DNA of 64,000 nucleotides from Nematostella vectensis. Lineage: Eukaryota > Cnidaria > Anthozoa > Actiniaria > Edwardsiidae. Positions 22,870 through 35,263 of this stretch are shown in pieces. How positions within the stretch are numbered: position 1 is the stretch's first letter; each line of letters starts with the position of its first letter. The DNA lies in contig NC_064047.1 of assembly GCF_932526225.1 (NCBI RefSeq), positions 8,609,994 to 8,673,993 on the forward strand, written 5' to 3'. Below the pieces are notes generated by a model, which saw only the letters and a list, made by a program, of their open reading frames with translations, was not told the origin of the DNA and did no database searches. Made by a program: the position numbers and the translations under genes.

Positions 22870-23181
22870 AGCTTTCATACTTTGCGCTCGATTTTAAGCT
22901 AGTTTATTAAACTCGTTTATGTATTCTTTAGCATATCGAACAAGCATAGTCTAGTTTTCAGCGCAACGTTCCCGTCCCCGCTACACCATGAAACTTGGAG
23001 TTTTCACGTTGTCGTTTGAAGGAAAACGGCTGAAATGTATCAGACAGAATCCATTACAGAGTATAGTTCACGTCTGGCTCTTTAATTCTCAATTGTTTTC
23101 TACCGTCGTCTTTCGCGTTGCCGTCCCTATTTTTTCAGATACCTTTTACAATTGTACGCGGCACAGAAAAAAATGCCACAG
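22870..23181. repeat. Dispersed repeat, copy 2 (partner at 13535-13890)
   Basis: It has the same ordered words as copy 1. The LTR retroelement at 23182 is inserted close to its end. Bases 22572-22869 show only the host repeat of the preceding element and no gene. Confidence 0.65.
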
Positions 23182-24003
23182 TGTTATGATAGGTTATGTT
23201 AGAATTAATCCGTATTTTTATTAATTGTAGTGAGCAAATAGACAAAGTTAAGATATTTGCTCTAGCTTAAAGGGTTTTTCAAGGTTGAAAGTATTCTTGA
23301 GGCATTGTTAGTTTTTGTTGATTAAGCTTGAATAGGAAGATGTTCGTTTAATTATATGAATTAGTGACAGAATGACATTTATCGGTTCGTACCATGTTTT
23401 GGGACTTATCTGTCTTCAACTTTCCATTAAGTTGGTAAACTTACAAGTCTTCTGTTTATATAGTTTCCTTTAGATGTCGGACGTTAATTGTCGGTATCAT
23501 TTGCACAGCACGTAGGATCGCCCACACTCAAGTAGGAGGTGCTTAGCTCTGCTGTGTTGGCAATCTGATTATCTATGCTAATCTAAGTCAGCAAACATCA
23601 CACCTACGCTACTTGATCGACCAGTTCTTTCCCCTTTCGTTCAGTAACTTTCGATTACAAGTTACATATTTGTTTCTCAAAAGTTACCTTTTACCTTTCC
23701 TACCGACTCCCTTAGTTTCATGGCAAAGGACATTCGTTTTGTATCCTTAAATTCTTTCCAAAGTTTTCCTTTGTTATCGCTAATTTTGCCGACAGTTAAT
23801 GATATCTGATGTAACTGTTTGCATTGTCAAGTACCGTCCAATCACCGCACTCTGCACACGTGGTCAGTGCTTGTCAATCAAACGTGCTACCTGTTTTGCT
23901 ACAAATAGGACCACATTGTAAATCCTCAACACTCTTCATCCTACTGACTTCAGAATAAAGGTACGATCCCAGTCAACAGAAGTCCTCCCGTCTAATCATT
24001 ACA
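23182..24003 (+). repeat. 5' LTR (822 bp)
   Basis: TGTTATG...ATTACA boundaries. The 3' LTR matches it except for a deletion of about 250 bp (5' LTR positions about 23690-23940 are missing) and the nested transposon. AATAAA at about 23953 is a candidate polyA signal. Confidence 0.9.
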
Positions 24004-24020
24004 TTGGTGGAGAACCCTCG
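24004..24020 (+). other. Primer-binding-site-like sequence
   Basis: TTGGTGGAGAACCCTCG directly follows the 5' LTR, the expected position and TGG start of a tRNA primer site. The tRNA type is not assigned. Confidence 0.6.
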
Positions 24021-24484
24021 ATTCTGAAAAAGAAAAGCAAGTAAGTCAGTGGGTGACGGGACCAGTGGGGAGCCTAACCCCGTTCTTTCCCCCATCCTGA
24101 ATTGGCACTACTCATAGGCAGCACACGTCTTTGGGAATGATCTCAGTGACTAGCAGTTGTGTTGTTTGCTATTACTATGTAGTTGTAACTGAATTCTAGC
24201 TATTCATACCTATTGTATGTTATTTTCTTGTATATGCGAAATTGTGTCATGTTCTTCCCACAATCTTACAACAAGCTAACTTACGTAGCTTTTTCTTATC
24301 TGTTTCAAATGTTTGTAGTCACTCGCGATTAACTTGGTGACCTTACTGTCCATTACGATGTTTTTCGTTTTGCTTATCCTATACGTAGCGATACGCTACT
24401 TATTCCATAGTCACCGTGTCGGCCAAAGTTAAAAAACCTCCGCGCTCGTCGGTCCCACCCAGCATTCAGACTCGATCACAGACC

Positions 24485-25642
24485 ATGGCGGCAAGGAATC
24501 CTGAATCGCCCGAATCTACACCCAGGCGTATTGAGACTATAGAAACACTTAGGACCCCACACCAACAGGCTCCTGATGTCTCACCCGAAGTGTTACGAAG
24601 CTTGATTTCTTCTTTTGACCATCTGAGAAATGCTGTAGAATACAAGCATTTACAACAACAAAATAGTTTAGCGGCTTTAGAAACAACAGTGGGGAAAGCG
24701 GCGACCTTTTGGGACTCAGGATTGAAGCCCCCTACCTTTAGCGGGGATGGCATAGAAGATGTAAATGATTTCATCACCCTTTTTCAACGGATGACTGAAT
24801 TCTATCGCTAGGACGATGAAATAAAGTTACAGGCCCTTCCCCTTTACCATACGGGAAACGCCAGCGTTTGGTTCAACAGCCACCCTATGGCAGCGTTGAA
24901 CACCTGGGACGCAGCTCTCACACAATTAAAAAATCACTTTGATTCTGAGGCAAGCCAGTGGCTCTTGCGCCAGCAATTGGACCAAAGAGTCCAAGGAAAG
25001 TTTGAACCCCTTGCCCAGTACACCGCTGACATCCGCCGTTTATGTCAGCGGCTCAAATTGCCAAAAAGCGAGTGGTTGCACCAATTTGTGCGCGGCCTAC
25101 GGGGACCACTCAAAGAGTACGTGGTACTCCAATCCCCGGCGGATTTTGAGACGGCTGAAACACAGGCTCGCTTGCGCGATGCGGTGTCCGGCCCTCCAAC
25201 CGATTTGGCTACTGTTTCGGATGAGCTTACTAAACGGGTTATCAACGGTGTAACCGGGGCTTTAGCTAAGACAATCCCTTCATCTAACCCTTCTAAGATT
25301 GCTGCTTACGAACCCACCCCCGACCCCAGCCGCCCGCCCCATCGGCCTGGAGCCGATAACCTTACCAGGGATGACATCAGACTAATCATTCAGCAGGAAT
25401 TACGCAAAGAGCTCCGCAGATCGAATCCCCCAAACCAAAATTACGATCGTAATCGTCGTACTTATACAGGGATCCCCATATGTAGCCAGTGTAACACTAG
25501 AGGCCATACGGCTTATTCATGTCGCGCCCGGGATTCTCGTATTCCCAACCCGCGCAACCAGAACCCCACTTATCGCCCCTCCTTCCAGAGGCCACAATGG
25601 CAAAATAATGGGCCTCCCAGACGTCTCAACCAGGGAAACTGA
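24485..25642 (+). pseudogene. Gag-like ORF with one internal TAG
   Basis: The frame opens upstream of 24416 without ATG; the first ATG is 24485. TAG at 24809-24811 interrupts it, and the same frame continues to 25642. The second part has a retrotransposon Gag-type region (helical, with WLHQFVRGL) and ends with a CCHC zinc knuckle (CSQCNTRGHTAYSC) and an Arg/Asn/Gln-rich tail. The role is capsid formation and RNA binding. Bases 25643-26067 hold a low-complexity Asn/Asp-rich ORF (25795-26010) of unknown role. Confidence 0.8.
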
Positions 25643-26067
25643 TAGCGGCTCCTGGTTATCGGGAACTACTAGGGGCCCTGGATTTTAATGACAATCACAA
25701 CTACACAAACGACAATCAAAGCGCGCTTACAATTAACGAAGAGAACTTTCAACATCACACACTACCAGCCAATGACGCCACCTTTGACGCCAACATGGAC
25801 GACTTAAATTTTTACACACCAACTAGTGAACATTTTCAGCTGGACGAATCAGTCTTCCCGAACAATGATTCGCCCGACACCAGAGACCAGACCGTGAAGA
25901 GTTTTGAAATTAATAATAACGATTTTTCTTCACAAGAGAATGCACAAAGCAATGCAAATTTGGATAATAATGATCGGTTCAGACCAGTACGTCTCACAAT
26001 TTTTTTCTGATGAGGTAATATACAGGTCGAAGAAAGACCGCCTCGTAAATGTTTTCCACCCACAGAG

Positions 26068-27081
26068 GTGATGTTTAATTTTGAAAAGTTAACAACTCCC
26101 CAAGTATTGGCTGAAGGCCACAGTATATGCGACGAAACGTTTAATGACAATCATCAATCAATCCTAGATATGGATTTTGGAATGGATAACAGCATTCTAC
26201 AGCAGCCAATGAGTCCCAGTCCAGATGAGACTGATGACAATTTACCAGAAATCAATACGATTATTAATACTTCAAATTCCCATTTCGGCAACCAAAATAA
26301 TGGCACGGATGTTACGGTCAATGTTCCATTTCTTACAACGGACAATTTAATGCTTCAAGGTCAAATCTCTGGTCACGACATCGACCTTTTGGTAGATACT
26401 GGCGCCGCGATAAGCTGCATCAGTTCGTCTACTTGGCGACGGCTAAACACAACAAACAATTTACAACTGCGCGACTTCAGTTTAGCAGCACTACAGACTG
26501 TAGACGGTCACAGCTGAACAATACTAGGCATACTTACAGCAGATTTATCACTAGGCAACAGGGTATTTACTTTAGATTTATTGGTAATCAAGAACCTCAC
26601 TTATGAAGCTATTTTAGGAAAAGATTTCTTAATGCAGCACAACGCGCAGATAGACTTAGCGTCACGCTCCTTGAACCTAAGACCACCTTTTCAATGCCCA
26701 TTTAATGAATTCCCTTCATTAGATTCACGCGTTCCTCAGCCTGCAACGGTATACGCACACCGGGTCCTCATCATTCCGTCATTTTCCAAGTTTAGTGCAC
26801 CTGTTCATATTGATAATCGCAAGCTCACTCAAGAACAGCCTCCGCTCACTATACCATCACAAAACCTACACATTAATTATAACATTACAAGAGCGCAAGT
26901 ATTGGCTTCTGTCAAACTAATCAATCCAGGCTCACAACCAGCCACCATCCACGAGCGCACAACTCTAGGGACAGACGTTCCCTTCCGGGTAATCAACCAA
27001 AGCGGGCAGTTTCCGTTTGCCCCAGGAATTATTTGTAAAAAAATCATTAAAACCCAAGAAAAACGTTTGGACCATCGGTAA
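26068..27081 (+). pseudogene. Retroelement aspartic protease region, interrupted
   Basis: One frame runs through 26068-27081 with a TGA at 26515-26517. The catalytic motif LLVDTGAAISCIS lies around 26380-26420, and AILGKDFLMQHNAQID matches the second conserved strand. The usual RT does not follow; the frame stops at 27081, where the pol region has been lost. Confidence 0.75.
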
Positions 27082-27119
27082 ACGGCAAGGTTGTTTACTT
27101 GATAAAAACGGTGGACAGT

Positions 27120-28596
27120 ATGGCTACGAAGTTAAATCGAGTGACCGAGGACATGAAAATTGTCAAGGATACATTTGTCCGATGGCGGCTAATCTTTCGG
27201 GAGTTTGCTAAAAAGGACAATTGCAACAAAAACATGCAAATGGAGTTTTTATCAAAGTAAGCAATAGAAATTAACACTGCATTCGCCACAATCCTGCGCT
27301 TGTCGGAAATTCGTGATACAGTCGCACAATTCTCTAGGCTAGCCGGTAAAACACTTGTGGGATATGACTTACTTCCTCCCTATGTCAATGGTCAAGTGGC
27401 GGACAGATTGGAAACGGATCCCTCCCTTATAGTTACAAAACAATTGTTAGATGAAGGCGTTCCACTTCTTATGGAACCTATGGTGGATTTTACGCTTTCG
27501 GACGAAGGCAAAAAGCTCTCTGTATCCCAAAGCAAGCTAGAAGCCACTATGCTTTTCACACTACCAATTGTTGCTTCGGTACAACACATGTGTACTATAG
27601 AGAACCTTACCCCTTAAAATTTAACGTATCCAACACTTGTTTCACCGGCCCAGTTCTTCAGCGTAATCTACTACTAATCACATGTAAAAACAATCAAATG
27701 CTGGTCACTGATGCCATTCTATCAAAGTGTATGACAAATAATGAGTTTGTTCTGTGCCCCACTAACCTTCTTAATGTCGTTCAAAATCCAAATTGGTTGG
27801 GGGTTCCTTGGTCTCCATACTCTCACATGGCTTATCCACGACACCACATAACATCAAAGAACTGTGACGGCCTGAAGGAAATTCACCACATCGGCGGACG
27901 TTACTTCTTGTCTGCAACATCCGGGACGTTGACCACAAACAATGGTCCCATGCGTGTGACGCCTCTGGCGGTATTCCATTTACCCTGCAACGTATCCTTC
28001 GAGAGCGCTACGTCCGGTATCGGCGAATGCCCACAGCGTATGGAAATCGAGTTACCGATCTTTGAGGAGACACATCTCCGATATACCTCTTGGAAGTCGG
28101 TAATGGACGATAAACAATTAGACCTTCACTTCCGTACGCTTATCATTCCGCCGGTCACCGTCATGAACCACTCCATTCTTCGTGGGCTAGACGAGACGTA
28201 CCGCGTGCTCGATCGACAATTCACGGCACAGATTGACAAAATCCACGGCGACATTGAGGCCATCAGCGAGGTTGAGGTCAACATAATCAACGAAATTCTA
28301 CTATACGCTTCAGTAGCTGTTTCACTGCTGAACTTCGTCCTTCTTATGGCATACGCTTGTTATCATCATGGTGTTCGAGCGCCTCAAGCATCAGCGCCGC
28401 ACGCCCCCCCCCCCCCCCCCCCCAACGCTCATCACCTCCACACGAACCCCATTTTGAGTTGGTACCGCCACCCAAGAAACCACGCTGCGAGTCAGAGGAG
28501 GACGACGAGGAGGAGCATGACCTCGAGCGACCGTCCGTCGTTGACGACACAGAGCTAGTACATCCAACGGAACCTCTCAGGGCAACTTACGCTTAA
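27120..28596 (+). pseudogene. Env-like membrane protein ORF, broken
   Basis: The first segment (27120-27617) has a TAA at 27258-27260; the reading then moves to another frame at about 27590-28423. A 20-C run (28404-28423) marks a further frame change before the acidic tail ending at 28596. Features seen: several Cys and Asn-X-Ser/Thr sites in the middle, a C-terminal heptad-like stretch (IHGDIEAISEVEVNIINE), one hydrophobic transmembrane helix around 28285-28365, and a Pro-rich then acidic cytoplasmic tail. This layout fits retroelement envelope glycoproteins. Assignment to a family is not possible by eye. Confidence 0.6.
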
Positions 28597-29132
28597 CCAG
28601 CCACTTAAACACCTCCTCTCGGATGAACTGAGTCCATGCTGCGACATCGCATGAATTCTAACTAGGCAAAAGAACACTCTCTCGCTCTGTTATTTACGGC
28701 CTCCAATTCAACTAAGCCAAAAAGGACTACTTTCTATTTACTTATTACTTTCTGTTGCTCGGATACAAGATTCGTAAGCGACAATATTCGTTTACCTTTC
28801 AACTTGGTAAATATTTCATATATGTTATAAAAAGTGTTTTCAATCACACTGTAAAATTTATTCTTAGTTTTTATTTTCAACAGAAAGTCATTTTCTAGTT
28901 CTCTTTGGTGAATTTGGAGTTATTAAGCTTGCCGTAGCATTCAAAAGCACTCACGCTTTATTATAATTATATTCAAATTAGGATATATTTACTCAGGGAT
29001 TTCAAAAACAAAACAAACAAAAAAATTATATAAGCATTGATTTTCAAATTATCTTTTATCGGACATCTTCTCTAGTTTAGCATGGATCATTTACATGATA
29101 TATCAAATTTTCAAGCGGGGACGCTTGTCTTC
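28597..29132 (+). other. Element 3' untranslated region
   Basis: AT-rich sequence between the env-like ORF and the polypurine tract; no ORF. Confidence 0.5.
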
Positions 29133-29146
29133 AAAGGGGGAGGCCA
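29133..29146 (+). other. Polypurine tract of the LTR element
   Basis: AAAGGGGGAGGCCA lies immediately before the 3' LTR TGTTATG, the expected place for plus-strand priming. Confidence 0.65.
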
Positions 29147-29545
29147 TGTTATGATAGGTTATGTTAGAATTAATCCGTATTTTACTAATTGTAGTGAGCA
29201 AATAGACAAAGTTAAGATATTTGCTCTAGCTAAAAGGGTTGTTCAAGGTTGAAAGTATTCTTGAGGCATTGTTAGTTTTTGTGGATTTAGCTTGAATAGA
29301 AAGATGTTCGTTTAATTATAAGAATTAGTGGCATAATGACATTTATCGGGTCGTATCATGTTTTGGGACTTATCTGTCTTCAACTTTCCATTAAGTTGGT
29401 AAACTTACAAGTCTTCTGTTTATATAGTTTCCTTTAGATGTCGGACGTTAATAGTCGGTATCATTAGCACAGCACGTAGGATCGCCCACACCCAAGAAGG
29501 AGGTGCTTAGCTCTGCAGTGTTGGCAATCTGATTATCTATGCTAA

Positions 29546-32500
29546 CAGTGCGGAACATTACCATTTTTGGTTATATCGATTTACCTACTTATTATGCAAA
29601 TATTCAAAATGGCCGCGCGGAGTTTGAAACTTGAATTTGTTTTGTTAGCGAGACGTCGCATCGCAAAAATCGACCAAAACAGCAAAATATCCTGCTCTAT
29701 ACCAAGTTTGATATTTGATTGATGAGTTCTTGTGCTCGAAAGTAAAATATCGTTTGGGAAACCTTTTCAAATTGAGCGCTTTTATTGGAGACTGCCGTAA
29801 AATCGAACTCTCTTCGTAATGTTTACGTTTAGAAAAAGAGAAATATGAGTGTGATGGACCAAATTCTACGGCTTAGGACCTTGACAGGACTAAACTAGGA
29901 TAAATGAGGATCATGGCATACTAAAACAATTTTCACCACAAGCCGAAACGAGTGCCCACAGGGTATGGTGAAAGTTGAGAAGAGCGGAGGTTGAATTGTG
30001 AGGACGAAAGTGCGAGTCAAGGCCCAACGTCTATACAACAGGGAAAAATCGCCGAAGAATAGGTATGAAAATTTGTGTCAACATTTAGCCGAAAAGCATT
30101 TTACCCTACCCTTGTCTCTCGGGGGTTCGCTTCTTATCATTCTTTAGCTAAATGTCTTGCCCTGCGACCACCACAACAACATAGGGGGGGGGGGGGGGGG
30201 CACTCTAGCTGTAAACATGACTGTTGGTTTCGACAGATACGAACATTTTATGCCCCCAAAAGAACGGAACCGCGCCACCCCTAAGAATATACCTGCATCT
30301 GAACTCTATACCCAAAACTCCACCAAGAATAGATAGCCCTCCCCCTTCCCCCCAAAAAAGTAACCCAAATCTGAGTTCTATTCGTAAAACATACAAAAGC
30401 TTGAAACTTGCCAGTCCCGTAAAAAAGTTTTAGAAGGAAAATTTGCTTATCAAATTTAATTTATTTTTATTCCCTTTTATAAAAAAAAACCTCTATCCTC
30501 CTCACCTCCAAGGCCCTAGTCATAAAACCCGGTTGAATTTTACTTCCTTGTCTTCGCACCTTGTGTGAGCACACCACAAGTGACATGCCCTCAGTCATCA
30601 CAACCTCACTCCCCTTACCATGCATTTCTCAACCTTTAATTTTACACTCTATGCCTTTTCCTATTTGTCTGCACACACCATAAAATAGCCCTCATTGAGT
30701 AAGCGCATTACATAGCCACTCAAACCAGTGCCCCCCCTAAAATCTAATGCTAGAGGGGCATAAGATAAGAACTGATAAGAACTTTTTGATGAATTAGCCC
30801 CCCTACTCATCCTCAAAAATACCCAAACCTGAGTTCTATACATAAAATATACCAAGCATAGAAACTTACCTCCCAAATAAATAACCAAACCTAAATTCTA
30901 TAGCCCAAGCATACAAAATCTTGCTATAAGGGAGCTTCAACTCTCAGATTTGCTTATTAAATAAAATCAATTTTATTCCATTTTCATAAAAAAGACAACA
31001 AACAAACTCTGTGCAATAGGCACTGAGATAAAAAAATGCTCCTGAAGTATCACCAAATATAAATATTTATTTTCCATACAGTATGATATCTATGACTGCA
31101 CAATCATACTCCTAGAATCTCCAAGGCCTAGTAATCAAACCTGGTACAAGAGGGGTAAAAAGAAGGGCATAATGTGCTAAAATAAGCATTTGCGATAAGA
31201 ACTTTTTGTCAAATTAGCCCCCCCCCAAAAAAAAAAAATACCCAAACCTGAGTTCTATACATAAAATATACCAAGCATAGAAACTTACCTCCCAAATAAA
31301 TAACCAAACCTAAATTCTATAGCCCAAGCATACAAAATCTTGCTATAAGGGAGCTTCAACTCTCAGATTTGCTTATTAAATAAAATCAATTTTATTCCAT
31401 TTTTATAAAAAAGACAACAAACAAACTCTGTGCAATAGGCACTGAGATAAAAAATGCTCCTGAAGTATCACCAAATATAAATATTTATTTTCCATACAGT
31501 ATGATATCTATGACTGCACAATCATACTCCTAGAATCTTCAAGGCCTAGTAATCAAACCTGGTACAAGAGGGGTAAAAAGAAGGGCATAATATGCTAAAA
31601 TAAGCATTTGCGATAAGGACTTTTTGTCAAATTAGCCCCCCCCCAAAAAAAAAAATTACCCAAACCTGAGTTCTATACATAAAATATACCAAGTATAGAA
31701 ACTTACCTCCCAAACAATTACTCAAACCTATATACCCCAAACATATAAATTCTTAATATCACTATAGTTTTAAAGGGGAGCTTCAACACTCAGACTTGCC
31801 TATCAAATCAAATTAATTTAATTCCCTTTTTATAAAAAAAAAGACTCTTTGCGCATATAATAGAAACTGGCGAGAAAAAAATAAGCCTGAAGTATCACCA
31901 GATATGAATAGATATTTTCCATATGATATCTGCTCTAGTGAAGCTTGGAGCCTCTGGTACCCAGGGTATGACTATACTCCCATTCTCCTATCATCTCCAA
32001 GCCTAGTAATCAAACATGGTACAAGTTTACTTCATCTTCACAACCTGTGTCAGCACCCCCAATTAGACATACCCTTTGTCACCACCCCTTTGCCCTTACC
32101 ATGCCTTTTCCTCACCCTAGTTTACACTTTATGCCTTTTTCCATTTGTCTGCACACACAATGAAATACACCCTCAATGGCTCTAACTTGGTGTTAGAACC
32201 TGTGTATTAAGCACGATTTGTGTCACAAAACTTCCTTTTTTTTAATAAAATGAATCATGATGAAAACAGAGCTGGATACAATGAAGTCCTTTGGGGATGG
32301 TTCTGACACTGAGGTATACATACACCCCTCATTGAATAAGCACATTACATAGCCCCTCAAACAAGTGCCCCCTCTAGAATCCATTTATAAAAAAAGCCAT
32401 AATGTGAGCATTTGTGGTAAGGACTTTTTTTTACAACGAGTAATAGCAAAGTAATGCAGCAATGAATAATGACTGCCATCCCTGAGATTTACTGATCATA

Positions 32501-33153
32501 GCAAATCTATTTATTCCAGGATCAAATATAAACATTTAAACAGTACTTTCATGTAGTGTCTTTAAATTGCATACAATAAACAGTGACTCGCGGCCAATCT
32601 GTATACGATTTAGCTTCATTTTTTTTTAATGAGACTCGCTGCCATTCTGTATAAGATTCATTTTAGTTTCAATATCCCAGCTAAATTTTTTCTTGGAGTG
32701 TCTTCATTCCGAGTGCGAAAGCAAGATAAATCCAGGGAAATTTTGTGCATTTGTATGACTTGATGAAACGTACAACTAGATAATTGGTGATCAATGTTAT
32801 AGCCTGCTAGCAGTGGCTTACCCTTCCGCGTTCATTACAGTACGATTCGGTGAAGTCGTAAAAATAACCCTGCAAATGAGGTCTGTTGCCGATGAGAAAC
32901 AACACAAATAGGGTATATATGACGCACTGAGTCGGTGAAATCCCTGCTTAAACAGATAAGAAGAAATCACTGCTAGCAAAGAGTTAAAAAGCGGCGTTCA
33001 ACATGATTTTCCCGATTCAACGGAACCGCCATTTTGTTTTCCCACTCTGAGTTGAGGCGTGTCCGCGTGAGACTGGGCATAGTAATACTCATCTCTGATT
33101 GGTTAATCAGATTGTTTATCAAATATAACCAAAAATGGTAATGTTCCGCACTG
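29546..33153. mobile_element. 3.6-kb DNA transposon without transposase, TSD GCTAA
   Basis: 31-bp inverted ends begin CAGTGCGGAACATTACC. The 5-bp TSD GCTAA is at 29541-29545 and 33154-33158; the intact 5' LTR gives the empty site (CTATGCTAATCTAAG). The interior is non-coding and largely made of diverged tandem units. The 5-bp TSD and CAG start resemble the smaller MITEs at 3806, 6582 and 43274. Confidence 0.9.
30363..32200. repeat. About 410-bp tandem repeat inside the DNA transposon
   Basis: Units starting near CCCAAACCTGAGTTCTATAC occur at about 30831, 31240 and 31658 (periods 409 and 418). More diverged units lie on both sides (about 30363, and after 31730). The two central units are nearly identical, and homopolymer C and A runs mark the joins. 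Confidence 0.85.
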
Positions 33154-33363
33154 GCTAATCTAAGTCAGCAAACATCACACCTACGCTACTTGAGCGACCA
33201 GTTCTTTCTCCTTCCGTTCAGTAACTTCGATTACAAGTTACATATTTGTTTCTCAAAAGTTACCTTTTACCTACTGACTTCAGAATAAAGGTACGATCCC
33301 AGTCAACAGAAGTCCTCCCGTCGAATCATTACAACAGTGTCTTCGATAGATAATCCAAGAAAC

Positions 33364-33597
33364 GGTACCATACAGATAACTCGCCAGCGAAGGTCTTCAC
33401 TGTAAGACTGCGGCATATTAACGCCCTGAAAAAACAAACCGTATACCATCCAGATAACTCGCTAGCGAAGGTCTTCACTGTAAGACTGCGGCACATTTAC
33501 GCCCTGAAAAACAAACTGAATACCATCCAGGTAACTCGCTAGCGAAGGTCTTCACTGTAAGACTGCGGCATATTTACGCCCTGAAAACAAACTGTAA
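33364..33597. repeat. Three tandem units of about 75-80 bp
   Basis: Each unit contains GCGAAGGTCTTCACTGTAAG and ACGCCCTGAAAA. They are followed (about 33624-33683) by the empty host repeat of the element at 21045, and then by a fragment of the repeat array seen at 40499-41420. Confidence 0.85.
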
Positions 33598-33979
33598 ACC
33601 TGAAACAACATATATCCCATACCACCTCGCGGTATGGGCGCGTGCGGCAGAGCGCTCTTAGACAACGTTTATTGAAATAGCAGTATACACCACGTACTAT
33701 ACAAGTATCGTAAAGACAGGACAGCATCTTATAGATCGCATCCATACAGCTCAGAGTGAGATGTGTGTAGTGATGTGTGCGTGATGTAGCGGAACAGATT
33801 AAGAGATTAAGTTGATTATTGTATGTCAGTTAGATCGCTAGTATTACGATGCTGGGTGTATCAGATTTAGACTTGAACCCGATGTCGAAAGCGAGTGAAT
33901 TATATTGTTAAACGTCTCAATTTCATTGTAATTCTTTGTCTATGGGCCACCAAACCATATCCTGACCGAGCTATTACAT

Positions 33980-33998
33980 ATTGGCACCCCCGACGGGA
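33980..33998 (+). other. Primer-binding-site-like sequence
   Basis: TTGGCACCCCCGACGGGAC follows the 5' LTR after one base. TGG start as expected; the tRNA is not assigned. Confidence 0.5.
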
Positions 33999-34015
33999 CG
34001 TTCGGGCAGTTAGAC

Positions 34016-35263
34016 ATGGATCTTTCGATAGAGGAGAAGTTGTATATGGAACAAAAGCGGGTTACTGAACTCGTAGCGGAGTTGAAAACACAAGGAGCTC
34101 CCTCGGAGGAATTTCGTATTCCTGTGGCAAAACTAGTCGAAGAGTATGAGAAGAAATTCGGATCGCCGCTGAAGTTTTTTAAGGAGGAATTTGTGAAGCT
34201 GGAGTCTTTTTTACGACATTGCTGTGGACTACAAGTCGAAGGAGACGAAGTCCGTTTCGTGCATGGGACGACTAATAACGCGAGCGTGAAACAACAACAT
34301 CAACAACAACAAATCCTATCGCGTCCTCAATTCTCGCCCTTTTACGGGTTTAGCATGAATAAGGAGAAAGGCGTTTCATACAGAGTGTGGAGATTCGAAG
34401 TCGGGAGCACCGTTCGAGGCGGCCTTTATGCGACGGAGGTGATTTCCGAACAAATCCGCCGTTCACTACAGGGGGAAGCGAAAACCAAACTCGTGGGATT
34501 AGGGGTCGACGCATCGTGTGAAGCGCTGTTGGAAACCCTCGATCAATTCTACAGCGACGCGCTGAAGGCCACAGGGGACGAGCTTTTAGCAGAAGCTTAT
34601 ACTTTTAAGCAGAAAGAAGGGGAAGAAGTAGCGTGTTTTGCCTCGCGCCTCGACAACCACGTGAGGCTCGCTTACGTAAGGAATACAGAACTCTTGCCGG
34701 ACGAAAGCGCCGTTGAGAGGCAACTGCGTATGCTGTTCTGGGCAGGCTTGCATTCTGAGATCAAAGACAAAGCAAGACACCGTAAAGACGCGTGCAAAAG
34801 CTTTTCTGAGCTTATCACTGCAGCTCGATACGGAGAAAAAGAGCTCTCCTCTACCCAGGCCCCAAAACGCGTGGCCCGATCCAATGTTACCGTCAAGGCC
34901 GAACCACAGGAAGCCCGGGAAAGCACCAAGAAAGAAAAACCAGAATGGATAGCAGAAATCTGCGCAGCTTTCTCTAGAGAGGTTAGAGGAGTCCTTAAGG
35001 AAACCCTGGAGCGGGGGCCTGGGGCCGATGAGAGTGCTCCGCTGGATTCTGACGTGGGACGAGCCCCTATCGCGAGAGGGCGGCGGGCTCAAGAGCCTAG
35101 TGGCGACCGCCCGACCTGCTACAACTGTGGAGAACGGGGTCACGTGGCTATTGGCTGCAGAACCCCCCCGCAGTTCCGTAACCAGGGAAACAGACCGCCT
35201 CGGCAGTTCGTTAACCAGGGAAACGGACAGAGGCCTCTGCCATGGGGCAATCAGAGGTCTTAA
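34016..35263 (+). CDS. Gypsy gag polyprotein
   Basis: Intact 415-residue ORF with ATG at 34016, 38 nt past the LTR. It has a helical N-terminus, a Gag-like central region (about residues 130-280) and a CCHC knuckle, CYNCGERGHVAIGC, near residue 369, followed by Arg/Asn/Gln-rich repeats (NQGNRPPRQF). It would package element RNA. The minus-strand ORF 34586-35284 is a shadow. Confidence 0.9.
   Translation: MDLSIEEKLYMEQKRVTELVAELKTQGAPSEEFRIPVAKLVEEYEKKFGSPLKFFKEEFVKLESFLRHCCGLQVEGDEVRFVHGTTNNASVKQQHQQQQILSRPQFSPFYGFSMNKEKGVSYRVWRFEVGSTVRGGLYATEVISEQIRRSLQGEAKTKLVGLGVDASCEALLETLDQFYSDALKATGDELLAEAYTFKQKEGEEVACFASRLDNHVRLAYVRNTELLPDESAVERQLRMLFWAGLHSEIKDKARHRKDACKSFSELITAARYGEKELSSTQAPKRVARSNVTVKAEPQEARESTKKEKPEWIAEICAAFSREVRGVLKETLERGPGADESAPLDSDVGRAPIARGRRAQEPSGDRPTCYNCGERGHVAIGCRTPPQFRNQGNRPPRQFVNQGNGQRPLPWGNQRS

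Larger units (their letters stand above)
23182..33333 (+). mobile_element. LTR retroelement with gag, protease and env-like ORFs but no RT/RNase H/integrase
   Basis: The LTRs start TGTTATGATAGG and end CATTACA; the 4-bp TSD is ACAG (23178-23181, 33334-33337). After removing a nested 3.6-kb transposon the element is about 6.5 kb. Coding order: gag-like with a CCHC knuckle, aspartic protease-like, then directly an env-like membrane protein. Nothing of a polymerase, RNase H or integrase is present between about 27080 and 27120, so the region was deleted and the copy is not autonomous. All ORFs carry stops or frameshifts. It is Gypsy-like by protease and LTR type, but without RT this cannot be assigned firmly. 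Confidence 0.85.
29147..33333 (+). repeat. 3' LTR, split by a DNA transposon and internally deleted
   Basis: The LTR sequence runs 29147-29545 and resumes at 33154-33333, counting GCTAA twice. It lacks about 250 bp present in the 5' LTR. Confidence 0.88.
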
